From Dolomedes plantarius (lineage: Eukaryota; Arthropoda; Arachnida; Araneae; Dolomedidae), in assembly GCA_907164885.2 (NCBI GenBank), contig OU015490.1, positions 219,331,891-219,395,890 on the forward strand: a stretch of DNA of 64,000 nucleotides, written 5' to 3'. Below the pieces are notes generated by a model. The model saw nothing but the letters and a program-made list of their open reading frames with translations. It was not told the origin of the DNA and ran no database searches. Of the stretch, positions 33,800 through 46,532 are shown piece after piece. The number at the start of each line of letters is the position of its first letter. Position 1 is the first letter of the stretch. The translations under genes were made by a program, and so were the position numbers.

Positions 33800-33977
33800 T
33801 TTAGGTTTGGTTTAGAGCGCTACAGTCATTTTTTTGCTATACGAGGTCTAATTAGACCGGGACCTACTGCTTAAAGCCGATTCCGAACGGCTGCAAAGTC
33901 CATGCCAAGAGTGGGATTCGATCCCACAGACTTTGGTACTAAAAGCGAGCTTCCTAGCCATTCGATCATTTTTTGGC
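33800..33977 (-). mobile_element. tRNA-derived SINE (family B), complete, 178 bp
   Basis: An exact 11-bp duplication, tttatctgagg, stands at 33789-33799 and 33978-33988. On the minus strand the tRNA-like head shows a B box (gggatcgaatccc) and an upstream A-box-like segment (tggctaggaagc). The body includes gtcccggtctaattagacc and the tail consists of AAACCT-like units. It gives the reference length for the partial copy at 30310-30400. Confidence 0.92.
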
Positions 33978-33988
33978 TTTATCTGAGG

Positions 33989-35195
33989 AAAAACTATTTA
34001 ATTTTCAGAAAAAATGGTGCGAGCGTGGTAATGAAGCAGTAATGCTGAAAAGGAATGGAAATTTTTCGAGTATATGAGGTATATCAATCAAGAATAATAT
34101 TAACCCTTTGAAGGGCGCCGTTTGCACAGTGCAAACGCCTAAATCTAGTCTTTTTTTTCACTTTAATTCAATGTATTCCAGTTAAATGAGCAGAAAAATG
34201 GCTAGTACTGTCACCTGTCATCAGTTTAAAGAAATAAAAGCATTTTGCAATATTTAATTAGAAAGGTTTTCAAGATTCTTTATGTTAAAAAACTCAGGAA
34301 AAAAATCTGCACCTTGCAAACAGGGAAGGTTATTGCCCCTGAAAGGGTTAAAACACATTGGTTGAACTCTCAGACATATTATTTCACCTCTTAAGTTATC
34401 ATTAGACGAATAGATTTAAATATTTAAAAAAAAAATATTTCATAAAATTCCTTTTACAACAAAATTTTCTTGCCTTTTTAATAACATATGAATTATACAT
34501 GTCCCCTAAATGTTACGGATGTTGTTGTCAAAACTTAGCAGTATATTTTGGAAGATTCGTTATAGATACTTGCCGTGGAATATACGAAACTTAGTAGTCA
34601 TGCCACATACTGTCTGATTATCCTTTAAAGGATATTTTTCTCATTTTAAGAGAGTGATTTAATAATCACCCTTATACTTCACCCTTTGTGAAAAATATTA
34701 ATTTAATTGTTTCCAAAAAAGGGGTAGATAAAAAGTTTTAAAAAGCATTCTTTTATCATTTTAGACAAGTTATTTTTTAAATTAATATCGGAAAATTATG
34801 GGATGTAAAAAATTCTGATCCACAGAGGAGTCACGAAAAAATTGGAGGTGCACGAATAGTTTGAAATAAATTTATATCACTGAATTATTTAATTTAAATG
34901 TGCTGTAAATTTTCTAAAATTATATATTTTTAATACTTATATTTAACATTTTTTATAAGTTAAAAATATATGATATGATATTGTTATATAAGGTGTCAAA
35001 TAGTCTTGTAACACTATACTTACATTGCTTCTATTCGCATTTACCTATCAGTATGATACTGGGTTTACATATTTAGTTGCTATAAAAAGCATACGATGAT
35101 TATGACTTAGCAAAGATGATGATATGAGAGTAGCTCTCTTAAATATTTCAACAAATATTGAACAAATATTATTCGAGTTCCCGGCTCATCCTTTT
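33989..35195. other. No gene recognised; short inverted motif
   Basis: A 200-bp segment at 34104-34350 begins ccctttgaagggcgccgtttgcac and ends ttgcaaacagggaag...cctgaaaggg. These are imperfect inverted ends that might be a small MITE (about 34101-34350). No coding signal. Confidence 0.4.
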
Positions 35196-35202
35196 CATTA
35201 AT

Positions 35203-35710
35203 AATTTTCTATTTTAGTTTTATGTAAATAAATAAATTTTATAACTTTTGGTGTTTTAATAATTTGGATGACATAATTTTGAAATCCTGCTCATTTTTAA
35301 TTTTAAATTTTGTTAATTTTTATCTTCTGATCCACAATTCTCTATTTTAGTTTTATGTAAATAAATAAAGTTTATCACTTTAGATGTTTTAATAATTTGA
35401 ATGTCTTGTTTTGAAATCATGCTTATTTTTAACTTGAATATTTGTTCATTTTTACCTTCTCATTAATAATTTTCTATTTTAGTTTTATGTAAATAAATGA
35501 AGTTTACAACTTTTGTTGCTTTAATAATTTTGATGTCTTATTTTAAAATCATGCTCATTTTTAATTTTTGGTGATTTTTGTCTTCTCATTAAAAATTTTC
35601 TATTTTAGTTTTATGAAAATAAATGAAGTTTATAACTCTTGATGTTTTAATAATTTGGATGTCTTATAATTTTTGAAATCGTGCTCATTTTTAATTTTAA
35701 TGTTTGTTCA
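35203..35710. repeat. About 130-bp tandem repeat, four units
   Basis: Units start with attttctattttagttttatg at 35203, 35336, 35468 and 35595 (spacings 133, 132, 127). Each contains gttttaataatttggatg and tcatgctcatttttaa. An isolated inverted monomer lies near 47075-47125. Confidence 0.92.
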
Positions 35711-36720
35711 TTTTTACCTAAATGAAATACAAATATATATTATTTCAATATGAAGTTTTGGTCTCATGAGATTTGGTAAAACAATTATTGAAGGTAAGCG
35801 GAACATTTTTTATTGTTATTATGTAAAGTTAATATATGCCATTAATCTAAATTTCATTGATTTTGAAAACAGTTTCTCAAAATTTGCATATTTTTTTCTA
35901 TTTATTTTGTGAACATTTTCCTAGTTAAAAAATGCTTCTACCAAAAAATGTTTATTAGGGGTCGAGTGATTTTTAATATTAATTTTTGTTGATTTTTACC
36001 TAAATGAAATACAAATATATATTATTTGAATATGAAGTTTTGGTCTCATGAGATATGGCAAAAACAATTATTGAAGGTAAATGGAAATTTTTTTATTATT
36101 ATTGTTATTATGCAAAGTTAATATATGCCATTAATCTAAAATTTATTGAATTTGAAAACAGTTTCTCAAAAGTCGCTTATTTTTTCTATTTATTTTGTGA
36201 ACATTTATTTTCCTAATCAACAAATGCTTAAACCAAAAAAATATTCATTAGGGGTCGAGTGATTTTTTATTTAAAGAAATTGGGTCTTGGTCGAAAACAG
36301 TTAGTACACCACTGGCTTATACACTCACCGACACAATTAGATTGAAATATTTAGTTAAATTATCTGAAAATCATGCTTCATTCCTGTATCAAAATTAGCT
36401 CGCATTCATATTATTGTATGAATAGTTCATAACAGAAAGGGTAAGTGAACATTTTCCTAATTAAAAATAATACTATTACCAAAAAATGTTCATTAGAGGT
36501 CGAGGGATTTTTTATTTAAAGAAAGTGTATCGTGGTCGAAAAGAAATTGTGCATCGCTGGCTAAAACAAACCAACAATAACCAACAATAACCAACACAAT
36601 TAGGTTGAAATATTTAGTTAAATTATCTCAAAATCATGCTTCATTCCTGTATCAAAATTTGATCGCATTCATAATATTGTATAAATAGTTCATAACATAA
36701 AGGGTAAAGAAATGGGATAG
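35711..36720. repeat. About 282-bp and 263-bp tandem repeats
   Basis: tttttacctaaatgaaatac starts units at 35711 and 35993. They share gaagttttggtctcatgaga, ttaatatatgccattaatct and ggggtcgagtgatttt. A partial third copy (about 36445-36520) joins a second repeated block, aaatatttagttaaattatc, that occurs at about 36345 and 36608. Confidence 0.9.
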
Positions 36721-36965
36721 TAAGCTTAACATACTTGACATGAAATAGAGGATACTTAGAAGTCCGCTAGATATTTAAGAATTTTTTTTATTTTTGATGT
36801 CAGTAAATTTAATAACAGTCCATGCAATTAAGAAAAAAACATTCATTTAGATGAAATGTACTGAATTTCTTCGCATTAATATTTGAAAACTACTCACGAA
36901 GCCTCAATATTTTTTAAACTATAACTGGCATAACATCCACTCGATAAGAGGCAAAAATTGACGTT

Positions 36966-37119
36966 ATTTCTGAAACATTTTGTCCGTATTTGGTTCTACA
37001 TTTTAAATTCAACTTCCACTTTAAGAAAAATCAAATTAAGATGAAAAATAAATAGTTTATCAAGAGTAGATACCCTACAATCATTGCGATATTCTTGCGC
37101 TGCAGTTTTGAAAACATAA
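36966..37119. repeat. Direct repeat, copy 1 of 2
   Basis: About 154 bp (ttggttctacattttaaatt, agtttatcaagagtagatac) recurring at 37681-37832 with about 90% identity. The 561 bp between the copies is not repeated. Confidence 0.88.
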
Positions 37120-37680
37120 ATCCAATAAGTCAAATGAAGCAGGGATATGTTTGAGGCATCGCGCAATTTATTTTCTCTGAATATGAAAACTGATGTAACA
37201 GAAGCTCGCGTCTGAAATATTTCGCTATAAAGCTTTTTTACAAGGATATCGTTTCACAAATCATTCTTTCGAAATATGACGGAGGTAAAGAATCTTTCCC
37301 AGCGATGCATAAAACACATAACTTTCTCGCAGAACGGAACGTGGGCTAGAGCCGTTTGGGCGGATTTTCTGAAAGGAAGCTGGAAAAAAGGTGTGCTGTC
37401 TTTAAATCGCTGTAACAAAAGGTGTGAAAGCGAGAGAACTTGTTTATTTTGGATGCTGAAATATGATGTTCATACGTGTTTGAATAAAATTTTAATGAGG
37501 GGTAAGGTCAGTGCACTTCAGTTGTTGAAAATAAATTTGATGCAAAAATAAGAAATGTATGCAGTGGAATTCGTAAAATATGTGGTCTTTACTTCGCCAG
37601 GATATTTTTGTAAGTAGAATGCCAGTCACGAGGTTAGGATTTGCGGTTCGATCTCCGATCTTCTCACATGGTCTTGAATA
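37120..37680. other. Single-copy insert between the direct repeats
   Basis: It contains a 91-residue plus-strand frame (37276-37551) of normal-looking composition with five cysteines that I do not recognise. Near 37655-37670 there is a B-box-like gcggttcgatctcc without a clear A box. It could be an inserted element whose insertion or excision duplicated the flanks. Confidence 0.4.
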
Positions 37681-37832
37681 TTTCTAAAACATTTTGTTCG
37701 TATTTGGTTCTACATTTTAAATTTAACTTTCTCTTAAGAGAAATCAAATTAAGATGAAACATAAATAGTTTATCAAGAGTAGATACCCTACAATCTTTGC
37801 GATATTCTTGCTCCGCAGTTTTGAAAACATAA
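37681..37832. repeat. Direct repeat, copy 2 of 2
   Basis: Second copy of 36966-37119. Confidence 0.88.
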
Positions 37833-37929
37833 TTACAATAAAAAAAATTAATACATATTAATTTAATTAATAAATAACATATAATAATTTAATAGATAAA
37901 ATTAATTAATTAATTTTAAAAAATTCATT

Positions 37930-38065
37930 TAATTTTTTTTGCTAATGTGGAGGCACTTGTCCTGTGCCATTGGCATGGAACCGCGGAAATTGTTTACTAC
38001 TTTTTTAGTGGAAAACCTCACGTTAATTGGGAATGAGACCGCTGACTCACTAGCTTTTTAGGGAT
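37930..38065 (-). repeat. Diverged SINE-A relative
   Basis: ttttttgctaatgtggaggcacttgt matches in order the T-run/tail side of the SINE at 7811 (ctaatgcagaggcacttgt), and a later cact.ttttagtgg block also corresponds. The tRNA-like head is too decayed to read confidently. Confidence 0.6.
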
Positions 38066-38146
38066 TTTATTGATACAATCCTACAATGAAAAAAAAAGTC
38101 AAACTTTGAATATTGAACCACTTTATTACTCGAGTCTAGCTGAACT

Positions 38147-38995
38147 TTCCGGATTGACATTCCTGCCAATAGACTGCCTTCGACGAGGCTTCGGAGGGAC
38201 ACATCAAAAGTGATTTTGATATGAAATTTAAGAGTAGGTTCAAGGTTTTAATTTCTTACTCTTGCTCTGATTTTAATATGACTTTCCCTCATATCGCCGA
38301 TAAAATCAGAGAATCAAGAGATATCCTCATGGAAAATCAGCAAGTTGCTAAGCTTTTGCACAAGTAACAAGGCATTTTGAATTTGGTCTAATATTTTCTA
38401 GGCCAAAATATTGATGACTGGTTATCCATTCCGGATTGACATTCTTGCCAATAGACTATTACAGACATCTTTGGAGAAGCATCGTAGGGACACATCAAAC
38501 GTAATTTTGATATGAAATTTGACAGTAGGTTCAAAGTTTTAATTTGTTTCTCTTGGTCTGATTTTCATATGACTTTCCTTCATAGCGCCGATAACATCAG
38601 AGAATCTAGAGATAGCAAGTTGCTAAGCTTTTTCCCAAGAAACAAAGTACTTGTATTTTGAACTTGGTCTAATATTTTATAGGCCAAATGTTGATGATTG
38701 GCTAACCATTCCGGACTGATCTTGTTGCCAATAGAGTATTACAGACAGCTTTGTTGAGGCTTCGTCAGGACACATCAAACGAAATTTTGATATGAAATTT
38801 GAGAGTAGGTTCAAAGTTCTAATTTCTTTCTCTTGCTCTGATTTTCGTATGACTTCCCCTCATATTACCGACTACATCAGAGCATCTAGAGGTATCCTCT
38901 TGAAAAATCGGGAGGTTGCTTAGCTTTTGCACAAGTATCAAGGTCTTTTGAATTTGGTCAACATTTTCTATGCCAAGATGTTTATCATCATTAAC
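38147..38995. repeat. About 281-bp tandem repeat, three units
   Basis: ttccggattgac (third copy ttccggactgat) starts units at 38147, 38429 and 38709. They share ggacacatcaaa, tttgatatgaaattt, gagtaggttcaa and catcagag. Non-coding. Confidence 0.93.
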
Positions 38996-38999
38996 AATA

Positions 39000-39890
39000 T
39001 GCCAGTCTTTTGATAAGTGAAAGCGCATCTATTATTGCATTCAGAGGCTTGATCTATAGGAGTATGTCCAATAATATTTTTTATCTGTTGGAAGTTCTAC
39101 GTTTTTAAATTTCTTATTTAAATTTTTTTTTCTGAATTTGAGATCGTAAAATAACTTTGACCCAAAAGTATTCAAAAGAGCAATGGTAATTAGGTGAAAG
39201 AGGAAAAGGAGTTAGTGGTAACTTTACCCATTAGCAAATTGTTAAAGATCTGGTAGCTAGACCGATTTCCCTGTAGCTGTGAATCCAAAGGTAAGAAAAC
39301 AGATGTAAAATGTCCTCTTTGTAGAGTGTTGATTAATCGATAAAAGAAATAATGAATAATCCAATGCTATGAGCATAGAAAAGAATAAAAGTAATATTTT
39401 TTTCTGATGATTCTGGGCAAAGTTAAATGTTAAAAGAAATTAACCGTTTAATTATTTCTGAAAATATTTCCTCTGCTAAGATTCAGCATAAAGCGTTTAC
39501 ATGGACGAGTACCTTTCTGTCTCCTCCGAATCGATTTTGTAATTGGTGTGCATTTCTTATGCAATAGTTCACCCCCCCCCCCAAAAAAAAAAAAAAAATA
39601 AAAAAAAAAAAAATCCATCTATTCTATTCAAATGAGGCACGGACGTATTTTAGGTAACTCATAAAAGTTTTTTATTCCTTTTTTATGAAAATTGGACGAC
39701 CTAATGTGGGGCTGAAATGTTCGCTATAAAATGGTTCAAGACTTGCAAGAATTTTGCTTTTTGGTCGCCTCCTTCAAAATAAGGGGAAAAAGAGAGGCAC
39801 TTTGTTTCGCGTAAATGAGCAATATGTTGGATGCTAAGGGGGAAAACGCTTCAACGGAGTATTTTAACCGACATAGAAGCTTGAATTAGA
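39000..39890. other. No gene; C/A homopolymer tract
   Basis: Adjacent runs of C and A at about 39573-39613. Otherwise nothing recognised. Confidence 0.5.
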
Positions 39891-39895
39891 ATGCT

Positions 39896-41470
39896 GAGTA
39901 TTGCCTTTAAAGTGGTAACTCTGAAGTGATGAAAAAGAAAGTCAAGCAGGTTTGGTGTTAAATATTCGTGTAAAAATAATTATTTTGCATACTTTAAAAA
40001 AATAACTTATTTAATTTGTATTTTCCACTGTAGTATACTGTGGGGTACTATTGCAAACTTAAATTGCAAGTGGTTATTGCAAGTGGTTATACTGATGGGA
40101 CGAAGAAAAGGTCAAGCAGGTATTGTGTTAAATATTTAAGAAAAAAAATATTTTTTTTACTTTATAATAATAACTTATTTCATTTGTATTTTACACTACA
40201 CTATACTATGGGTACTATTGCAAAATTAATATGAAAAGTTTAAAAAAATCCTTATACTGAATTTTGAGTATTGCCTTTAAAATAGTTATGCTGAAATGAT
40301 GAAAAAAATGGTTAAGCAGGTTTTGGGTTAAATATTCAAGAAAAAATAATTTTTTAAGTATACTTTATAATAATAATTTATTTCATTTGTATTTCCCATT
40401 GTACTATACTATGGGGTACTATTGCAAAATTATACCAAAACCTTACAAATTTCCTTATACGGAATTCTGAGTATTGACTTTAAAGTGGTAACTCTGAAGG
40501 GATGTAAAAGGAGGTCAAGCAGGTTTGGTGTTAAATATTTGTGTAAAAATAATTCTTTTGCATACTTTATAAAAACTTATTTAATTTATATTTTCAACTG
40601 TATACTATAGGGTAATATTGCAAAATTATAGCAAAATCTTACAAAATTCCTTATATGGTATTCTGAGTATTGCCTTTAAAGTTGTTATACTGATGGGATG
40701 AAGAAAAGGTCAAGCAGGTATTGTGTTAAATATTCAAGAAAAATATTTTTTTTTGTATATTTTATAATAATAACTTATTTCATTTCTATTTTACACTATA
40801 CTATACTATGGCTACTATTGCAAAATTATATCAAAAGTTTACAAAATTCCTTATACTGAATTTTGAGTATTGCCTTTAAAATGGTTATTCTGAAATGATG
40901 AAAAAAAGGTTAAGCGGGTTTTGGGTTAAATATTGAAGTAAAAATAATTTTTTTAGTATACTTTATAATAATAACGTATTTCATTTGTATTTCCCGTTGT
41001 ACTTATACTATGGGGTACTATTGCAAAATTATAGCAAAATCTTACAAAATTCCTTATACTGAATTTTGAGTATTGCCTTTAAAATGGTTATGCTGAAATG
41101 ATGAAAAAAAGGTTAAGCGGGTTTTGGGTTAAATATTGAAGTAAAAATAATTTTTTTAGTATACTTTATAATAATAACGTATTTCATTTGTATTTCCCGT
41201 TGTACTTATACTATGGGGTACTATTGCAAAATTATAGCAAAATCTTACAAAATTCCTTATACTGAATTTTGAGTATTGCCTTTAAAATGGTTATGCTGAA
41301 ATGATGAAGAAAAAGATTAAACAGGTTTTGGGTTAAATATACTAGTAAAAATAATTTTTTAGTATACTTTATAATAATAACTTATTTCATTTATATTTTC
41401 CATTGTACAATACTATGGGGTACTATTGCAAAATTATACCAAAATCTTACAAAATTCCTTATACTGAATT
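39896..41470. repeat. About 203-bp satellite, eight units
   Basis: gagtattgcctttaaa starts units at 39896, 40266, 40469, 40664, 40865, 41068 and 41271; one unit near 40078 lacks its first part. Spacings are 195-203 bp. Each unit has gttaagcag or gtcaagcag, gggttaaatatt, tactatggggtactattgca and acaaaattccttata. Units 40865 and 41068 are almost identical, so the array has expanded recently by unequal exchange. Confidence 0.95.
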
Positions 41471-43600
41471 GAAAAGAGAATATTAAGTATGTTTAATACC
41501 ACATAATGTATTGTAAAATAAAAAAAAATAAGATACATTAAAATCAAAAGTAATTTTGTTTGTTTCCTTTTATCATACGGCGATATAGAATATTGTTGAA
41601 AAATTGGTGCTTCATTCTTTGAGTTACTCTGTAGCTAATAGTGAATGAAAATTTTTGTTATTTTCTAGTAAAGTATTTTTCATAGTACACAATTACACTG
41701 AAAATTTTGATTTTACTTTATGATACTATGGGGTACTATTTCAAAATTATAGCAAAATCTTAAAAAATTCCTTTTACTGGATTGAAATGACAATATTATT
41801 TGATTGTACATAATGTATTGTAAAAATAAGATTTTACGATATATTAAAATCAAAAGTAATTTTTTTTCCCTTTGTCCTACGGCAGCATAGAACAAAGATT
41901 AGTGCGTCACTCTTCGGTTACTCTATAGCTAATATTGAAAGAAAATTTTTGATTCTGTCTAGTAAAATTTTATTTTTACGATACATTACAATTACACCGA
42001 GTAATTTGAATAGCAATTTTATTTCTTTTTTTTCTGACATTTAATACTATAAAGTTTTCTTTAAATGCACAAATCTTGAAATTATACAACAGCTAAGAGA
42101 ATGAAAAGCATTTTTTTGCTTTAGGTATTGTTATAAAAATAATCTTTATGTAACCTTATAATTGACATTATTTTTATACCATTTCATGCAGAAATAGAGG
42201 GCACTGTGAGAAGCCTGTAAAAGTAATTAACTAATTCTTTTTAAAATCTTGCCGTTTGATTGAAGTTAAAAGAGAAGTTGAAAACCATGTTCCGTATCAG
42301 ATATTTTCTTGTAAGACATTTTTTTAAAGATACGCTAAAAGTTAAAGTAATTTATTTTGATCTCTTACAATTCATACGGTAATATAAAGAATTCTTGCAA
42401 AATGGTTTCAAAAGTTTGGCTCAATTCTTGAAATTATAATGAAGTTAAAAAGCAATTAAATGTATGTTTTGTGTAAATAATCTGGGGTAAAAACACTTTT
42501 TTAAATACATTATAATCATTTTTAAATACATTATAATCAATGTTAATTTAATGATATAACCTCTAATATGATAGCGCCAGTTATATTTTGGAAAATTATT
42601 GAAATAATCTAGTTGTTTTTCTATATATAAAAGAAAAAAAAGCTATTTGCTCTAGACAATTGGTTTTAAAAATATCTTTTGCGGTACGCTACAGTTGATT
42701 GTAATTTTGCGTTCCATAACAAAGAATTAGTTAATCTTGAGGAATTCTTGTAATAATTAATTGCATAATTACCGTTTGCAAAATAATTGCAAAATTATTA
42801 CTATCAAAATAATTGCTTGAAATGTTATTAATAAGTCATTACTAGCAAAGCAATTGCGAAGATATTTAATGATAGCATTAGGATAATGCTTTAAATTAAT
42901 TAAAAAAAATCTTAGGGTTCTAATGAATCTAAATGAGACGGCACAGCATACTCATGTTGAGTGTTTTAATGTAACACTAATATCTTTTACGATAGTATGT
43001 AATTAAAGGTAATATTTTTTGATCTCCTGTCATATGATAGTATGAGGTATTGTAGAAATATTACACATAGCTTAAAACGTATGTTACACAACAAAAGATC
43101 GTTGATGTAAAAATCCTTAAGCTAGATGAGGTTGAAAAATATATTCCGTCTTTGGTATTTTCATGAAAAATATAATTTTTCTTTGCATTGTGTTGTAAAT
43201 AATAGAATAATTATTTTTATTTCCAGACCATTATCTAAGCTTACCGAATTATAGCAACAACCATAAAAATATTTTTTGGATACATCACGTGGTTTGCTTG
43301 CAAAAATTTACTAAACAATTTTAATATGGTGGCATCAAGGTATTTCTGCAAAATTAGTGCACTGGAAATTTCGTTAAAAATTTCGTTTAATCGGAAGGAA
43401 ATAAATAGTGAATTTGTAAAAATATTGAATACTTGATTTTATGAAACTCGAAAGTTGCCTCTATGATATATTTTACGATGAAAAATTGGAAATAAAAGTA
43501 TGACCCATAAAATGAAACCTGCTGATAAAATGATAACCTTATGATCTAACTATTATAGCCCTTTGTAACTCAACTCTAGTTTCAAAGTGATTTTTTCATC
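41404..43600. repeat. Decayed continuation of the satellite
   Basis: Two longer related units (about 41404-41708 and 41720-41990) share tactatggggtacta, cataatgtattgtaaa and attaaaatcaaaagtaattt. Beyond 42 kb only fragments of the pattern recur (for example catacggtaatataaag near 42372 and tgatctcctgtcatatg near 43020). There is no gene. Confidence 0.6.
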
Positions 43601-43734
43601 AAAATAAAGAAAAGTGAACTCCCAAACCAGGCAAAAAATTATTTTATGTTTCTCTTAAACTCAGATTAACGTTTCATTTGCCTAAATAATGGAAATATAC
43701 AAGGTACGTTTTATTTAAAACAACCAAGTAATCC

Positions 43735-43873
43735 TTTATAAAGTATTTTTGGCACCATATTTCTTATGGACTGTTATAAAGTATTTTCAAGTAAAGTATA
43801 GAATGTATAAAGTATACTTCACCTATACTTTAAAGTATTTTTGTTGTGGACAAAAATACACAATATAAAGTAG

Positions 43874-43876
<3 letters not shown>
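43735..43876. repeat. TATAAAGTA-rich repeat, copy 1
   Basis: Dense taaagta motifs; the block tatactttaaag, then ttgtggacaaaaa and aatataaagta, recurs at 45690-45805. Confidence 0.7.

Positions 43877-43932
<56 letters not shown>
43877..43932. repeat. (TA)n microsatellite
   Basis: About 55 bp of TA. Confidence 0.97.
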
Positions 43933-43935
<3 letters not shown>

Positions 43936-44440
43936 ATGAATCCAAAGGAGAGATGTCGGACCAGGGCAGAAATGGAATACAGGCCTGACTTCATAGCATT
44001 TCGGATCCGGGGTGTAGTTGTGGAGAGCAGCTGGGGAAGGCACACAGACAGGGAGTCCGGAGTGAAAAACATATTTCCAGCGTCTTAAACTTATATTTTT
44101 CTTGGATCACTCACTGGAAAGTTTACAAAATTGGTCGTGCCTTACACTTAGTCACGGGTCACATTTTTGACAGTCAAGTATTCCGGAAGTCGCCGGAGCT
44201 GTATATAATGGTTAAAAAACCGCAGCGCAAAAATTACATGTTGCCAGGCCCGAGATCAGACACAGAAGACGCGCGAAACTCTAGTTCTATGCCCTTGAGT
44301 ACAGGCGCGCTGAACTTCCAATTGGTTTAAACGTGACACATGACCCCAATCACGCCACACCGAACGAGGCCACAAGGATTACGTCATATTCTATAACACT
44401 CTTCTCATATAACCTGTAGGCGCGTGGCTTGCTTAAGGGG
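43933..44440. other. GC-richer block of unknown origin
   Basis: Sharply higher GC than its surroundings, starting right after the (TA)n array. On the minus strand it includes a tatata box-like segment near 44200 and several CG-rich patches, like a promoter or LTR. The 80- and 74-residue frames run into the TA array and are not credible. No family recognised. Confidence 0.35.
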
Positions 44441-44540
44441 AAAACTAATAGATTAATTTGGTATTTAGGTCAAATTGAGGGATAATGCTCTGTTGCGATA
44501 AGTTAATGACGGGAAAGATTTGAAATTCGTTTCATATATA

Positions 44541-45514
44541 CAGTGATTTCCGCTTATAAGAATCACGTTAGTTATTACTGTTTTTGATTCTTATAAGAGG
44601 TTGTTTCTTATACCCGAAATTTAGGTTTTTGGACAGGCACACACACACCTATATATACATATATTAGATAATTTACCATAAAATACTCTTTAATTTACGT
44701 TAATTATCTTTTATTAAAATTATTCTTTATAATTTTAAAAATACAACTTAATTTATAGACTTTTAAGTAGATACATATGATTATAATAAGAGAAGAAAAA
44801 AAATCCAATATTTCTTACAATATACATGCTTTACAGTTTAACATTTCACCTACAGGAAGGGTGCAAGAAAAAGTTTTCTATGGTAGTTTGACGTAATGAA
44901 GTTTTCAGGAGGCTGTTTATACCTCTTTCAATACCAATAGTCTCAGACGAAGATTCACCTTCTTGCTTACGTTTCAGGGTTTGATAACGTGCTGAATCTA
45001 CTAATGTCACGTTTGCCTAAATGATAGTGGACACTTAGCCGAAGATTTATGTGTTTCAGGGTTCAGGAAGCAGCAACCAGGATGTGGGTGGTGGGAAAAA
45101 AGTGTACCTCTCTTTGTTTGTCAGTGGAGAAAAGTGAATTCGGACTCGGACGGGTTAGATTCACTTGGGTCAAGCTAAAAGGGCAGTGTTTAGCTAAAAT
45201 GTTTAAGGGGAAACCATTATGTTATGTCTAACAAAGAAAAAGATGCATTTTACGACTTTATGCCATCCCATCTTACCACTCTTTCTTTTAAAAAAATGAA
45301 GAAAGAACTTCGTGCCTTTTGAGGGTTTTAGTGGCTCTTTTGGAAAAATGAAAGGAAAGCGAAGAGTGTAAGCTGATTCTTAAAACCGGTGGATTGATTC
45401 TTTAAAGCGAGAATTTTAACATGTAAATAATACATTTGTTTTTGTTTTTGCGATATTGATTCTTATAAACGGTTGATTCTTATAACCCTAGATCACTATA
45501 AGCGGTGGTTACTG
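44541..45514. mobile_element. pogo/Tigger-like MITE with TA duplications
   Basis: 974 bp between TA at 44539-44540 and 45515-45516. The ends are cagtgatttccgcttataag (left) and cagtaaccaccgcttatagt (right, reverse-complemented). CAGT ends plus TA duplication fit the pogo/Tigger group. Each end also carries two or three subterminal gattcttataa motifs. No recognisable transposase; the 60-residue frame at 45049 is not informative. Confidence 0.78.
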
Positions 45515-45534
45515 TATATATATATATATACGCT

Positions 45535-45860
45535 TATATAAAGTATAGAGTATTATAAAGTACATAAAGTATATTTTTATGGACTTCTGTCAATAGGATT
45601 TCTGGGACATTATCGGTTACAAAATATACTTTTATTTTCAATATTATTAAATTACTGAAACTTATTAATAAAAATATCCTTTATAAAGTATTTTAATGTA
45701 TAAGTATATAAAGTATAATGTATACTTTATCTACTCATACTTTAAAGCATTTTTTTTATGGCTAAAGCATCTGTTGTAGACAAAATGCATAATATAAAGT
45801 AATTTAAAAGATGCACATTTTTATATAAAGTATAAAGTATTATAAAGTATGTAAAGTATT
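45535..45860. repeat. TATAAAGTA-rich repeat, copy 2 and related sequence
   Basis: Repeated taaagta and ataaagtat motifs with a segment matching 43780-43876. The two copies flank the region holding the (TA)n array, the GC-rich block and the pogo-like element. Confidence 0.7.
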
Positions 45861-46315
45861 TTTGTTATGGACATCTGTGAATAGATTCTCTGAGACACTC
45901 TAGGTTGCAAAATATTTTTTATTTTTAATGAAATTCAATAACTCAAATTTATTCCGTAATATTTAACTTTTTTATTATTATTTGACAATTATTTTAACAA
46001 TAGTCCCAAAGCTGTTGGAGAAAATTTGACAGTAAGGGGGAAAAAAACCTTATCTAACTATTCAAATCTTTTGTTTCTGAAGTCTAGTTTCAAAAGGATA
46101 AAAACACAACTTCTTCCGACAACAGCAAAAGAAAAAAAAAATGCGACACGGATGCAGTCAAAAGAAAATGATTCTTTTGAATGCTTTCCGGCACTTCAGT
46201 TGGCGTTTAACTGTCTCAGATAAGGAATGTATACAAGGTGAATTTTATTCACAGCATAAGTGTTATTTATCACGAATTTTTCCAACTGAAGCGACTAGCT
46301 TCGTTTAAAAGAATC
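45861..46315. other. No gene recognised
   Basis: AT-rich spacer. Confidence 0.5.
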
Positions 46316-46532
46316 CCTAAGACCAGTGGGGCTCAAACTTTTTTCGACGGTGATCCACTTTCTTGAATTAAAAATTCACTATATCCCCCAATAAAAAATT
46401 TTTGGTAGTTGCAAAATTTTAAAAAAAAATCAGTAAATTTTTACAAAAAAGAAATACGAAAATTTTGACAGATTATTTTATAAATCAAATAACTTCAGAT
46501 TTTTGCTAGTTATTTACTTTGCACAATACAAT

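Noticed and set aside
35203..41470. CRISPR array
   Set aside because: Units of 130-282 bp are contiguous tandem repeats without unique spacers, and the setting is a eukaryotic transposon-rich genome.
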